This document shows, one piece after another, positions 48,146 through 56,416 of a stretch of DNA of 64,000 bases. Origin of the DNA: Nitrospira sp. (GTDB lineage: Bacteria; Nitrospirota; Nitrospiria; Nitrospirales; Nitrospiraceae). The notes under the pieces are model-generated. The model had not been told where the DNA came from, did no database searches, and saw only the letters and a list, made by a program, of their open reading frames with translations. A program made the position numbers and the translations under genes. The stretch spans positions 4,077,001-4,141,000 of the forward strand of contig CP054184.1 in the NCBI GenBank assembly GCA_015709715.1, in the 5' to 3' direction. The number at the start of each line of letters is the position of its first letter. Within the stretch, counting starts at the first letter, position 1.

Positions 48146-48775
48146 ATGGCTGTGGCGTCCACTCACTCGGCTGGAGGATGGGGCCTGCTTGGATACGTGA
48201 CTGCAGCCCTTGTCTCGGCCGGGTTGCTGGCATGGCTCGGGCTGTCGTGGCTCGTAGCCCAGACGGAAGGCGTGTCCCCGGACGATCTCGGCAAGGTCGA
48301 CATGGTCGTCGCTCTGGCTGGAAGTCCCGATCGAGCCCTGTATGCCAAGGCCCTCGTCACGCAGGGAGTGGCGCCGGACAGCATGACCACGCTCGTTGAT
48401 CCCTACTGCTTGCGCCTGCGTGGCGTCCGGACGGTCTGCAGAACCTCGGTGCGCAACACGATCGATGAAGCCGTCATCTTGCGGCGCATCTTTGCCCGCG
48501 AGCGGGTGAGCAGGGTGATTGTGGTGACCTCGCGTTACCACCTCGCCAGGGCGAGCGCGGTGTTTGCCACCGTGTTCGCGGGCGCGGGGACGACGATACG
48601 GGTGGTGGCGCCGCCGGGCGATCGGCTCAGCGCCGAACGGGTCGGGCGGGAAGCCCTGTCCTATCTCCCCAGCCTGATAGCCGCCGCCTTGGCGCGATCA
48701 ATGCCAGCGGCCTACGAATGGCTGGTGCGCCATCAACAAGTCTGCCCCGACCCGGCCGACTCCTCCACCACCTAG
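48146..48775 (+). CDS. YdcF/ElyC-like DUF218 protein
   Basis: A protein of 209 residues with one N-terminal membrane helix (LLGYVTAALVSAGLLAWLGL). The DUF218 fold is recognised by DMVVALAGSPDRALYAKAL, SVRNTIDEAVILRRIF and VIVVTSRYHLARASAVF. Relatives (ElyC, SanA, YdcF) affect cell-envelope and undecaprenyl-linked glycan metabolism in enterobacteria, but the reaction is not defined. It lies between the aminotransferase and dehydratase genes. Confidence 0.78.
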   Translation: MAVASTHSAGGWGLLGYVTAALVSAGLLAWLGLSWLVAQTEGVSPDDLGKVDMVVALAGSPDRALYAKALVTQGVAPDSMTTLVDPYCLRLRGVRTVCRTSVRNTIDEAVILRRIFARERVSRVIVVTSRYHLARASAVFATVFAGAGTTIRVVAPPGDRLSAERVGREALSYLPSLIAAALARSMPAAYEWLVRHQQVCPDPADSSTT

Positions 48776-48867
48776 TCGATGGGGCTTCGACATTCGACCG
48801 CCGGCCTTCCCCTTCGGTCCGGTCCACTCCGACGGTTCATTCACCTTCAATTGATCGGTCTATTACC

Positions 48868-50910
48868 ATGTTGACACTGTCTCGATTCTCCAATCCGAAG
48901 TGCCTGTTCGTGTTGTTGGTGCACATCGCCTTGATGGGAATTGCCAATTACGCGGCCTTCTGGCTCCGCTTCGACGGCCAGATCCCGCCATGGGCGATGG
49001 AAATATTCTTGCGCACCCTGCCGCTCCTGATCTGCGTGCGTCTCATGATGTTCATCCCGTTCCGGCTGTACGGTACGGTCTGGCAGTACACCAGCCTCTG
49101 GGACCTCCGCAACATCGTCGGGGCCACGGCCAGCAGCACCGTCGTATTCTTCCTGGCCACCCGCTATGTGCTCGGACAGACCGCTTATCCCCGGACGGTC
49201 TATGTGATCGATGCGTTGCTCCTGATCGTCTTGACCGGCGGGATGCGGGTCGCCCGACGTCTCGGCAATCCCTTGTCCACGACGTCCGATATGAAGCGCG
49301 TGTTGATCTATGGAGCGGGCGATGCGGGGGAGCGGCTGGTGCGCGAACTGCGACAGAATCGAGCCTTTGGGTATCACCCGGTCGGTTTCATCGACGACAA
49401 CCGTCGCAAAATCGGCCAGCGCATCCATGGCGTCAAGGTCTTGGGCACGCGGGCGGAGCTCTCCAGCATGATGACGCGCGTCAAGCCCGACGCCATCCTG
49501 ATCGCGATGCCGAGCATCGGCGCCGCGGCCATCAGGGAAATCGCCAAGGCGTTGCTGGCGTACAACGTGTCGATCAAGATTCTACCGGATCTGAGCGTCT
49601 TGTTGGACGGCAAGTCCGAGGTCAACCAACTTCGCAATCTGTCGGTGGAGGATTTGCTGCACCGGCCACGCGTCGATCTGGATCGATCCCTGACGGCGGC
49701 GTTGCTCAAGGGCAAACGCGTGCTGGTGACCGGGGCGGGCGGGTCCATCGGGTCCGAACTCTGCCGGCAGATTGCGTCGTATGAACCGGAATGCCTGGTG
49801 CTTTTCGAACGTTATGAGAATGGGCTCTATGCGATCCACAGTGAACTGAGTCCAGGCACGGCGCCGCCCGCCATTTATCCGGTGATCGGCGATGTGACCG
49901 ATGCGGATCGGCTGCGCTCGACCATGGAGGCCTATCAGCCGCAGATTGTGTTCCATGCGGCCGCGCATAAGCATGTGCCCTTGATGGAGTACAACCCCTG
50001 TGAGGCGGTGAAGAACAATGTCATCGGCACACGCACGGTGGCCGGCCTGTCGGAGGAATTCGGTGTCGAACGCTTCATCATGATTTCGACCGACAAGGCC
50101 GTGCGCCCGTCCAGCGTCATGGGCGCGACGAAGCGGGTGGCGGAACTGATCATTCAGGACATGGCTCGGACCGGCAAGACGAACTTCATCACGGTCCGGT
50201 TCGGCAACGTGTTGGGCAGCAACGGCAGCGTGGTACCGCATTTTCTGCAGCAGATCAAACGGGGCGGCCCGGTGACCGTGACCCATCCGGAGGTGCAGCG
50301 GTATTTCATGTTGATTCCGGAAGCGGTCGAGCTGGTCTTGCAGGCCGCCTCGCTGGCGCATCCCGGCGCCGTCTACGTGCTGGAAATGGGCGAACAGGTC
50401 AAACTCCAGGACCTTGCACGGCACTTGATCAGGTTGTCGGGGTTCGTGCCGGATCAAGAGATCCCGATCAGCTTCACCGGCCTCAGGCCGGGCGAGAAGC
50501 TGGCCGAAGAACTGGTGGGGCCCGATGAAACCGTGACGGCGTCGCCCCTGAAAGAGATCTTGTCCGTCCGATTGAACGAGGTCCCCGAGCGCGAGGTGCT
50601 TCGGACCGCGATCGCCGACCTGGAGGAAATGGCCTATCTGCAGAATGCTCCTGAAGTCTTGGCCCGGATCGGCTTGCTGGTGCCGGCGTTTCAGCCCGCC
50701 CAGCGCGATGCGGTGCTGGCGGTCGAACGGGATTGGCTCGGCACTGAGGGCGAACAGGAATCCGCGAACCACGAAACACGAGGTGGGGCAGATGGTCACA
50801 CGCTTTCTACTGGGGTTGTTCGGTCTCTGGCTCGTCGTCGGATTCGGCGCGACGTCGCGGGCGGGGTCGTTGTCTCCCCAGCCGGAACCCTATCGGATCG
50901 GCCCGAATGA
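48868..50910 (+). CDS. Nucleotide-sugar 4,6-dehydratase, membrane-bound (PglF/WbpM-like)
   Basis: A protein of 680 residues. Four N-terminal membrane helices are followed by a CoA-binding-like Rossmann domain (VLIYGAGDAGERLVREL, near residue 147). The catalytic SDR domain starts at VLVTGAGGSIGSEL near residue 286. Its active site ISTDKAVRPSSVMGATKR has Met418 and Lys422 where ordinary SDRs have Tyr and Lys, as in PglF/WbpM. It converts UDP-GlcNAc to UDP-4-keto-6-deoxy-GlcNAc. The C-terminal 40 residues are Arg-rich, unlike the family, and are read in the 119-nt overlap with the following export gene. No clear Shine-Dalgarno precedes the start. Confidence 0.9.
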   Translation: MLTLSRFSNPKCLFVLLVHIALMGIANYAAFWLRFDGQIPPWAMEIFLRTLPLLICVRLMMFIPFRLYGTVWQYTSLWDLRNIVGATASSTVVFFLATRYVLGQTAYPRTVYVIDALLLIVLTGGMRVARRLGNPLSTTSDMKRVLIYGAGDAGERLVRELRQNRAFGYHPVGFIDDNRRKIGQRIHGVKVLGTRAELSSMMTRVKPDAILIAMPSIGAAAIREIAKALLAYNVSIKILPDLSVLLDGKSEVNQLRNLSVEDLLHRPRVDLDRSLTAALLKGKRVLVTGAGGSIGSELCRQIASYEPECLVLFERYENGLYAIHSELSPGTAPPAIYPVIGDVTDADRLRSTMEAYQPQIVFHAAAHKHVPLMEYNPCEAVKNNVIGTRTVAGLSEEFGVERFIMISTDKAVRPSSVMGATKRVAELIIQDMARTGKTNFITVRFGNVLGSNGSVVPHFLQQIKRGGPVTVTHPEVQRYFMLIPEAVELVLQAASLAHPGAVYVLEMGEQVKLQDLARHLIRLSGFVPDQEIPISFTGLRPGEKLAEELVGPDETVTASPLKEILSVRLNEVPEREVLRTAIADLEEMAYLQNAPEVLARIGLLVPAFQPAQRDAVLAVERDWLGTEGEQESANHETRGGADGHTLSTGVVRSLARRRIRRDVAGGVVVSPAGTLSDRPE

Positions 50911-51565
50911 TGTCGTGCGGATCCAGGTCTATGGGGAAGACGATCTCACCGTCGAGCGGAAAGTGGGAGGAGACGGGAAGATCGACTATCCGCTGCTCGG
51001 ATTGATCCACGTCACGGGGCAGACCACGGAGGCCGTGCAGGCCGATCTGACCGCGCGGCTGGGTGCGGGCTACTTGAAACAGCCCCGCGTCACCGTGTCG
51101 ATCACGCGACACCGCAATTTCTATGTCAGCGGCGAGGTGAAGGGGGCCGGCGGATATCCCTATGAGCAGGGTCTCACGGTTCAGAAGGCGATCAGCATGG
51201 CCGGAGGATTCACCGAGCGGGCCAGCAAGACCGATATCCGGGTCGAGCGCCATCGGGAGAGAGGCGGCGTCGAAATTCTCGATGCCGGAGCGACCACCAC
51301 GATTCTCCCGGATGATCTCATTTTGGTCGCAGCCGCTCAGCGCTTCTACGTGAATGGGGAAGTGCATAAGCCGGGAGGCTACGGATACGAGCGCGGCCTG
51401 ACGATCCATATGGCCATTACCATGGCGGGAGGGTTTACCGAGAAGGCATCGAAGAAACCCAAGGTCCTTCGGATCGTCGACGGGAAGGAACAGACGTTCG
51501 AATTGTCGTTGAACGCGCCTGTGTTGCCCGACGACATTATCGTGGTGTCGCAACGATTCTTCTGA
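50792..51565 (+). CDS. SLBB polysaccharide export protein with two SLBB units
   Basis: A protein of 257 residues with a signal peptide (FLLGLFGLWLVVGFGATSRAG). The Poly_export domain starts YRIGPNDVVRIQVYGEDDL; two SLBB units follow (FYVSGEVKGAGGYPYE and FYVNGEVHKPGGYGYE). There is no lipobox cysteine and no long C-terminal amphipathic helix, so it is unlike enterobacterial Wza. It ends in QRFF, as do its two larger neighbours. It probably forms part of a periplasmic or outer-membrane export ring for the polymer. Its first 119 nt lie inside the dehydratase gene. Confidence 0.88.
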   Translation: MVTRFLLGLFGLWLVVGFGATSRAGSLSPQPEPYRIGPNDVVRIQVYGEDDLTVERKVGGDGKIDYPLLGLIHVTGQTTEAVQADLTARLGAGYLKQPRVTVSITRHRNFYVSGEVKGAGGYPYEQGLTVQKAISMAGGFTERASKTDIRVERHRERGGVEILDAGATTTILPDDLILVAAAQRFYVNGEVHKPGGYGYERGLTIHMAITMAGGFTEKASKKPKVLRIVDGKEQTFELSLNAPVLPDDIIVVSQRFF

Positions 51566-51631
51566 GGCGACGCGCTCGTCCGGATACGACGCCACTGGCT
51601 CACCACCTGGAACGTGGAGGCGAGGCAGCGT

Positions 51632-53965
51632 ATGGGTACACGAGTCATCTCCTGTTGGCTGGCGGTGCTCCTGCTGGTCCTGACGACATGGCACGCAGTC
51701 GCAGGAGAGACGAAAGGGCCGCCGGCCGGCTACCGCATCGGCCCCAACGATGTGATCCGGATCCAAGTGTTCGGCGAAGAAGACTTGTCGGTGGAGGCCC
51801 GAGTCAGCGGAGACGGCAAGTTAGATTATCCGCTACTGGGGGTGTTGCAGGTCGGCGGGAAGACCACCCAGGATTTGCAGGCGCTGCTGACGAAGCGATT
51901 GTCCGCAGGGTACGTGCGATCACCCAAAGTCACGGTCTCCATCGCCCGCCATCGCAACGTGTATGTCAGCGGCGAGGTCAAGACGCCGGGGGGGTTTCCC
52001 TTCGAAGACGGCCTGACCGCGCAGAAGGCCGTGACCATGGCCGGCGGCTTCACCGACAAGGCGGTGCGCAACGGGCTGACCATCACGCGCCGTTCGGAGG
52101 GGCACGAACAGACCTTCAACGCGCCCCTGACCACGCCCTTGTTGCCCGACGATATGCTCGTCGTGGCGCAATTGCAGAAGTTTTATCTGATGGGCGAGGT
52201 GATGCGCCCAGGTCCCTATCCCTTCGAAGAGCAGCTGACCGCGAAAAAGGCCGTGTCGTTCGGCGGTGGCTACACCGACAAGGCTGACAAGAAGACTCTC
52301 AAGGTGACGCGCGTCACGGAGAGCGGTGCTCAAACCATCGCGATCGGCCCGGATGACCTGATCTTGCCCAGCGACATCCTGGCGGTCGGCAGTCATAATT
52401 ACAAGGTCTACATCAGCGGTGAGGTGCGGGCTCCGGGAGCCTATCCCTACAGCGAAAATATCAGCCTGCAGAAGGCCCTCACCCTGGCCGGCGGGGTGAC
52501 GGAGAAAGCCGACCGGAAGGAGATGACCGTCCGGCGCGTCGTAGGGGGGCAGGAGCAGACGCTGGTGCTGCCGCTGGAGGCTGCCGTTCAGCCCGAAGAC
52601 CTCATTGTGGTGCGTGAGGGACAGAAAGTTTACGTCACGGGGGAGGTGAAGACGCCGGGCCGCTACGCGTATGAAGCGGGGGCGACGGTGCAGCGGGTGC
52701 TGACGTTGGCGGGTGGGGTGACGGAGAAGGCGGAGGCGAGCGTCATCAAGCTGACGCGGATAACGGCGGCGGGGGTGGAGACGAGGGTCGTGGCGTCGGA
52801 CGCGGCGGTGGTACCGGAGGACATCATCCTGGTGGTGCCGAAGAGCGATCAATTTTATATCAGTGGCGAAGTCAAGACGCCCGGTAGCTACGCGCACAAG
52901 GAGGGGCTGAGCCTGCAGAAGGCGTTGGCGATGGCGGGGGGGGCGACGGAGAAGGCGGACCGGCAGGCGCTGACGGTGCGGCGGGTGGTGGGGGGGCAGG
53001 AGCAGACGCTGGTGTTGCCGCTGGAGGCGGCGGTGCAGCCGGAAGATCTGATCATCGTGCGGGAGGGGCAGCGGGTGTATGTCACGGGGGAGGTGAAGAC
53101 GCCGGGGCGGTACCCGTTCGAAGCGGGGGCGACGGTGCAGCGGGTGCTGACGTTGGCGGGCGGGGTGACGGAGAAGGCGGAGGCGAGCGTCGTCAAGCTG
53201 ACGCGGACGACGGCGGAGGGGGTGGAGACGACGGTCGTGGCGTTGGACGCGGCGGTGGTACCGGAGGACATCATCCTGGTGGTGCCGAAGAGCGATCGGT
53301 TTTATGTGAGCGGGGAGGTCAAGAATCCGGGGGGCTACGCGCACAAGGAGGGGCTGAGTCTACAGAAGGCGTTGGCGATGGCCGGGGGCGCGACGGAGAA
53401 GGGGGATGTGGAGCGGGTGCAGGTGGTGCGGATCGTGAACCACCAGGAAGAGCATGTGGCGGTGACGCTGGAGTCGCTGGTGTTGCCGGAGGATACGATC
53501 GTGGTGGCGGAGCGGCAGAAGGTGTATGTGACGGGCGAGGTGCGGACGCCGGGGCGGTATACGTATGAGGCGGGGCTGTCGGTGCAGAAGGCGGTGAGCA
53601 TGGCGGGCGGGTTCACGGAGAAGGCCGACAAGCTGGACGTGCGGGTGGAGCGGCGGGGGGCGGGCGGGGTGACGACGGTGCCGGTGGAGCCGCAGGCGGT
53701 GCTGCAGCCGGAGGACCTGGTGGTGATCCCGCAGGCGCGGCGGTTCTATGTGAACGGGGAAGTGAAGAAGCCGGGGGACTTTTGGTATGAACGGGGGCTG
53801 ACGCTGCACATGGCCATTACGATGGCCGGGGGGTTCACGGAGAAGGCGTCGAAGACGCCGAAGGTGTTGCGGCGGGTGAACGGGCAGGAGCGGACGGTGG
53901 AGGTCGCGTTGGATGCCCCCATCCAACCCGACGACATCATCGTCGTCGTCCAACGCTTCTTCTGA
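51632..53965 (+). CDS. Large SLBB-repeat polysaccharide export protein (nine SLBB units)
   Basis: A protein of 777 residues: signal peptide, Poly_export domain (YRIGPNDVIRIQVFGEEDL) and nine consecutive SLBB units, each opening with a (V/F)Y-x-x-GEV-x-x-PG pattern about 75 residues apart. Wza-type proteins usually have two or three such units. A two-unit block of 149 residues is tandemly duplicated inside it (52465-52911 and 52912-53358). From about 52,660 the codons are almost all G-ending. The last 1,054 bp are nearly identical to the next gene. It presumably builds an unusually long export channel or scaffold. GGAGG lies 11 nt before the ATG. Confidence 0.88.
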   Translation: MGTRVISCWLAVLLLVLTTWHAVAGETKGPPAGYRIGPNDVIRIQVFGEEDLSVEARVSGDGKLDYPLLGVLQVGGKTTQDLQALLTKRLSAGYVRSPKVTVSIARHRNVYVSGEVKTPGGFPFEDGLTAQKAVTMAGGFTDKAVRNGLTITRRSEGHEQTFNAPLTTPLLPDDMLVVAQLQKFYLMGEVMRPGPYPFEEQLTAKKAVSFGGGYTDKADKKTLKVTRVTESGAQTIAIGPDDLILPSDILAVGSHNYKVYISGEVRAPGAYPYSENISLQKALTLAGGVTEKADRKEMTVRRVVGGQEQTLVLPLEAAVQPEDLIVVREGQKVYVTGEVKTPGRYAYEAGATVQRVLTLAGGVTEKAEASVIKLTRITAAGVETRVVASDAAVVPEDIILVVPKSDQFYISGEVKTPGSYAHKEGLSLQKALAMAGGATEKADRQALTVRRVVGGQEQTLVLPLEAAVQPEDLIIVREGQRVYVTGEVKTPGRYPFEAGATVQRVLTLAGGVTEKAEASVVKLTRTTAEGVETTVVALDAAVVPEDIILVVPKSDRFYVSGEVKNPGGYAHKEGLSLQKALAMAGGATEKGDVERVQVVRIVNHQEEHVAVTLESLVLPEDTIVVAERQKVYVTGEVRTPGRYTYEAGLSVQKAVSMAGGFTEKADKLDVRVERRGAGGVTTVPVEPQAVLQPEDLVVIPQARRFYVNGEVKKPGDFWYERGLTLHMAITMAGGFTEKASKTPKVLRRVNGQERTVEVALDAPIQPDDIIVVVQRFF
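52465..53358 (+). repeat. In-frame tandem duplication of a 447-bp two-SLBB module
   Basis: The module at 52465-52911 is repeated at 52912-53358 with a period of exactly 447 bp (149 codons). The encoded segments both run from SLQKAL-AGG-TEKADR through TLVLPLEAAVQPEDLI and VTGEVKTPGRY to AAVVPEDIILVVPKSD, with scattered substitutions. The seven-unit neighbour gene has only one copy, which accounts for the difference of two SLBB units. Confidence 0.75.
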
Positions 53966-53967
53966 GC
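52914..53967 (+). repeat. 1,054-bp direct repeat, copy 1 (3' end of nine-unit SLBB gene)
   Basis: Copy 1 of a direct repeat; copy 2 is at 54888-55941, a constant offset of 1,974 bp. It runs from within an SLBB unit to two bases past the stop codon. By reading, the only difference I find is G at 53896 against A at 55870, which is silent. Confidence 0.9.
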
Positions 53968-54061
53968 ACCCTTGTGCCCTTGCCGAGTGAGTGGAGAGAG
54001 AGGCAGAATGGGACGGCAGTCCGGCCGTTCCTATCGTTCGAATCGGAGGTAAAAGTCGTTT

Positions 54062-55939
54062 ATGGTCAAGCGGGTCCTCTTGTGCTGGGTCAACGCCGTG
54101 ATGGTGCTGCTCCTGGCTTTCGGTGTGGCGGCGGCGGAGTCCGGGTACCGTATTGGGCCTAACGATGTCATTCGAATCCAGGTGTATGGTGAGGACGATT
54201 TGACCCTTGAGAGTCGGGTCGGCGGGGACGGCAAGCTGAATTATCCGCTGTTGGGCATGTTACAGGTCGGAGGACAGACCACCGAAGATCTGCAGGCCGA
54301 TCTCACCAAGCGCCTCGCCGCGGGCTATGTGCGGTCGCCCAAGGTGAGCGTCACCATTGTTCGCCATCGCAACGTCTATGTCAGCGGCGAGGTCAAGGCG
54401 CCGGGCGGCTTTGCGTTTGAAGACGGGTTGACGGTGCAAAAGGCCATTACCATGGCCGGCGGCTTCACCGAGAAAGCGGCCAAGAACACCCTGAGCATCA
54501 CACGCCGGAAGGCCGAAAAGGAAGAGCTGCTGTCGGCTCAGCTCCATACCCCCCTCCTGCCGGACGACACGATCGTCGTGGGACAGTTACAGAAGTTTTA
54601 TCTGATGGGCGAGGTGACGCGTCCCGGTCCGTATCCCTATCCTTCGGAGGATCAATTGACGGCCAATAAGGCCATTTCACTTGCGGGGGGCTTCACGGAC
54701 AAGGCGGAACGACAGGTGCTCAAGGTGACGCGGGTCACGGAGAGCGGCGCCTTGACGGTGGCGATCGGACCGGACGACGTGGTGCTGCCGAACGACATCC
54801 TGGCGGTGAGCACGCAGAATCGAAAGTTCTACATCAGCGGTGAGGTGCGCACCCCCGGCGCCTATCCGTTCAACGAGACCATCAGTTTGCAGAAGGCGTT
54901 GGCGATGGCGGGGGGGGCGACGGAGAAGGCGGACCGGCAGGCGCTGACGGTGCGGCGGGTGGTGGGGGGGCAGGAGCAGACGCTGGTGTTGCCGCTGGAG
55001 GCGGCGGTGCAGCCGGAAGATCTGATCATCGTGCGGGAGGGGCAGCGGGTGTATGTCACGGGGGAGGTGAAGACGCCGGGGCGGTACCCGTTCGAAGCGG
55101 GGGCGACGGTGCAGCGGGTGCTGACGTTGGCGGGCGGGGTGACGGAGAAGGCGGAGGCGAGCGTCGTCAAGCTGACGCGGACGACGGCGGAGGGGGTGGA
55201 GACGACGGTCGTGGCGTTGGACGCGGCGGTGGTACCGGAGGACATCATCCTGGTGGTGCCGAAGAGCGATCGGTTTTATGTGAGCGGGGAGGTCAAGAAT
55301 CCGGGGGGCTACGCGCACAAGGAGGGGCTGAGTCTACAGAAGGCGTTGGCGATGGCCGGGGGCGCGACGGAGAAGGGGGATGTGGAGCGGGTGCAGGTGG
55401 TGCGGATCGTGAACCACCAGGAAGAGCATGTGGCGGTGACGCTGGAGTCGCTGGTGTTGCCGGAGGATACGATCGTGGTGGCGGAGCGGCAGAAGGTGTA
55501 TGTGACGGGCGAGGTGCGGACGCCGGGGCGGTATACGTATGAGGCGGGGCTGTCGGTGCAGAAGGCGGTGAGCATGGCGGGCGGGTTCACGGAGAAGGCC
55601 GACAAGCTGGACGTGCGGGTGGAGCGGCGGGGGGCGGGCGGGGTGACGACGGTGCCGGTGGAGCCGCAGGCGGTGCTGCAGCCGGAGGACCTGGTGGTGA
55701 TCCCGCAGGCGCGGCGGTTCTATGTGAACGGGGAAGTGAAGAAGCCGGGGGACTTTTGGTATGAACGGGGGCTGACGCTGCACATGGCCATTACGATGGC
55801 CGGGGGGTTCACGGAGAAGGCGTCGAAGACGCCGAAGGTGTTGCGGCGGGTGAACGGGCAGGAGCGGACAGTGGAGGTCGCGTTGGATGCCCCCATCCAA
55901 CCCGACGACATCATCGTCGTCGTCCAACGCTTCTTCTGA
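54062..55939 (+). CDS. Large SLBB-repeat polysaccharide export protein (seven SLBB units)
   Basis: A protein of 625 residues with a signal peptide (LLCWVNAVMVLLLAFGVAAAES), a Poly_export domain (YRIGPNDVIRIQVYGEDDL) and seven SLBB units. It corresponds to the previous protein minus one 149-residue pair of units. Its last 351 codons are identical in sequence to the end of the neighbour apart from one silent difference that I can see. GGAGGT lies about 10 nt before the ATG. Like its neighbours it lacks a lipobox and ends QRFF. The near-identity means a recent duplication or ongoing gene conversion. Confidence 0.88.
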   Translation: MVKRVLLCWVNAVMVLLLAFGVAAAESGYRIGPNDVIRIQVYGEDDLTLESRVGGDGKLNYPLLGMLQVGGQTTEDLQADLTKRLAAGYVRSPKVSVTIVRHRNVYVSGEVKAPGGFAFEDGLTVQKAITMAGGFTEKAAKNTLSITRRKAEKEELLSAQLHTPLLPDDTIVVGQLQKFYLMGEVTRPGPYPYPSEDQLTANKAISLAGGFTDKAERQVLKVTRVTESGALTVAIGPDDVVLPNDILAVSTQNRKFYISGEVRTPGAYPFNETISLQKALAMAGGATEKADRQALTVRRVVGGQEQTLVLPLEAAVQPEDLIIVREGQRVYVTGEVKTPGRYPFEAGATVQRVLTLAGGVTEKAEASVVKLTRTTAEGVETTVVALDAAVVPEDIILVVPKSDRFYVSGEVKNPGGYAHKEGLSLQKALAMAGGATEKGDVERVQVVRIVNHQEEHVAVTLESLVLPEDTIVVAERQKVYVTGEVRTPGRYTYEAGLSVQKAVSMAGGFTEKADKLDVRVERRGAGGVTTVPVEPQAVLQPEDLVVIPQARRFYVNGEVKKPGDFWYERGLTLHMAITMAGGFTEKASKTPKVLRRVNGQERTVEVALDAPIQPDDIIVVVQRFF

Positions 55940-55941
55940 GC
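54888..55941 (+). repeat. 1,054-bp direct repeat, copy 2 (3' end of seven-unit SLBB gene)
   Basis: Copy 2 of the direct repeat that starts at 52914. The boundaries are sharp: the sequences differ immediately before 54888 and after 55941. The repeat covers five SLBB openings and the common C-terminus. Confidence 0.9.
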
Positions 55942-56047
55942 GAATCCTCGTAGTCTTGTTTTCAACCTTCCTTGTTCAGGCAATCGCCTCAGCCAGGTGC
56001 TTGCTCCAGTCAGGTTCCTTTCACTCACGATTCCCGCCGCACAGGTA

Positions 56048-56416
56048 TTATTTTAGTGTCTGATCTTCCGGAATGCATTCCGTCGGCATCAGCTCGCCGC
56101 CATGGAAGTGCGAGAGCTGTCGCCAGCGGCGAAACAGGCCTGTGGCGTCAAAGATCAGTCGATATTCTTCGCACCACATTCCGGGAGCCGTCAGGCGGTT
56201 GCCGGATTGTTGCTCCCACAACTCGTACACCCAGATCGTTTCTCCCGCTTCCCCCTGCCGTACTGATTTCGGCGACCCCAGCTCCTGTTTGATCTCCGCC
56301 TGGGTCGCCCGTCCCTTGACCTCATCCAAGTAGGCGGCCTCTCGTCCCTGTAGATGACTGCAGGCTGCGAGGAACAGGGCGGCCGCCACGATCCCATACA
56401 CTGTTCCGCCATTCAT
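56048..56416 (-). CDS. Small lipoprotein with BamE/OmlA-like domain
   Basis: A 122-residue protein read leftward from 56416, with GGAGG 7 nt before the ATG. The lipoprotein signal ends in LFLAAC (Cys near residue 19). The mature part has ATQAEIKQELGSPKSVRQGE followed by WVYELWEQ, the pattern of SmpA/OmlA (BamE)-like small lipoproteins. It also has a conserved-looking WCEEYRLIFDATGLFRRW strand pair. It is probably attached to the outer membrane, with unknown role. It converges on the SLBB gene. Confidence 0.72.
   Translation of the reverse strand: MNGGTVYGIVAAALFLAACSHLQGREAAYLDEVKGRATQAEIKQELGSPKSVRQGEAGETIWVYELWEQQSGNRLTAPGMWCEEYRLIFDATGLFRRWRQLSHFHGGELMPTECIPEDQTLK

Noticed and set aside
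49582-50799. 405-codon minus-strand frame opposite the dehydratase gene
   Set aside because: The plus-strand frame has clear NAD-binding and active-site motifs; the minus frame has none.
51920-53344. Long minus-strand open frames (up to 474 codons) opposite the SLBB genes, also at 54677-55318 and 55334-55927
   Set aside because: They are His/Arg/Leu-rich shadows created by the G-rich, stop-poor codons of the real genes; there are no ribosome-binding sites or recognisable domains, and they repeat with the SLBB modules.
52465-55941. Possible CRISPR or satellite array
   Set aside because: The repeats are in-frame SLBB codons of about 75 residues each, not short repeats with unique spacers.
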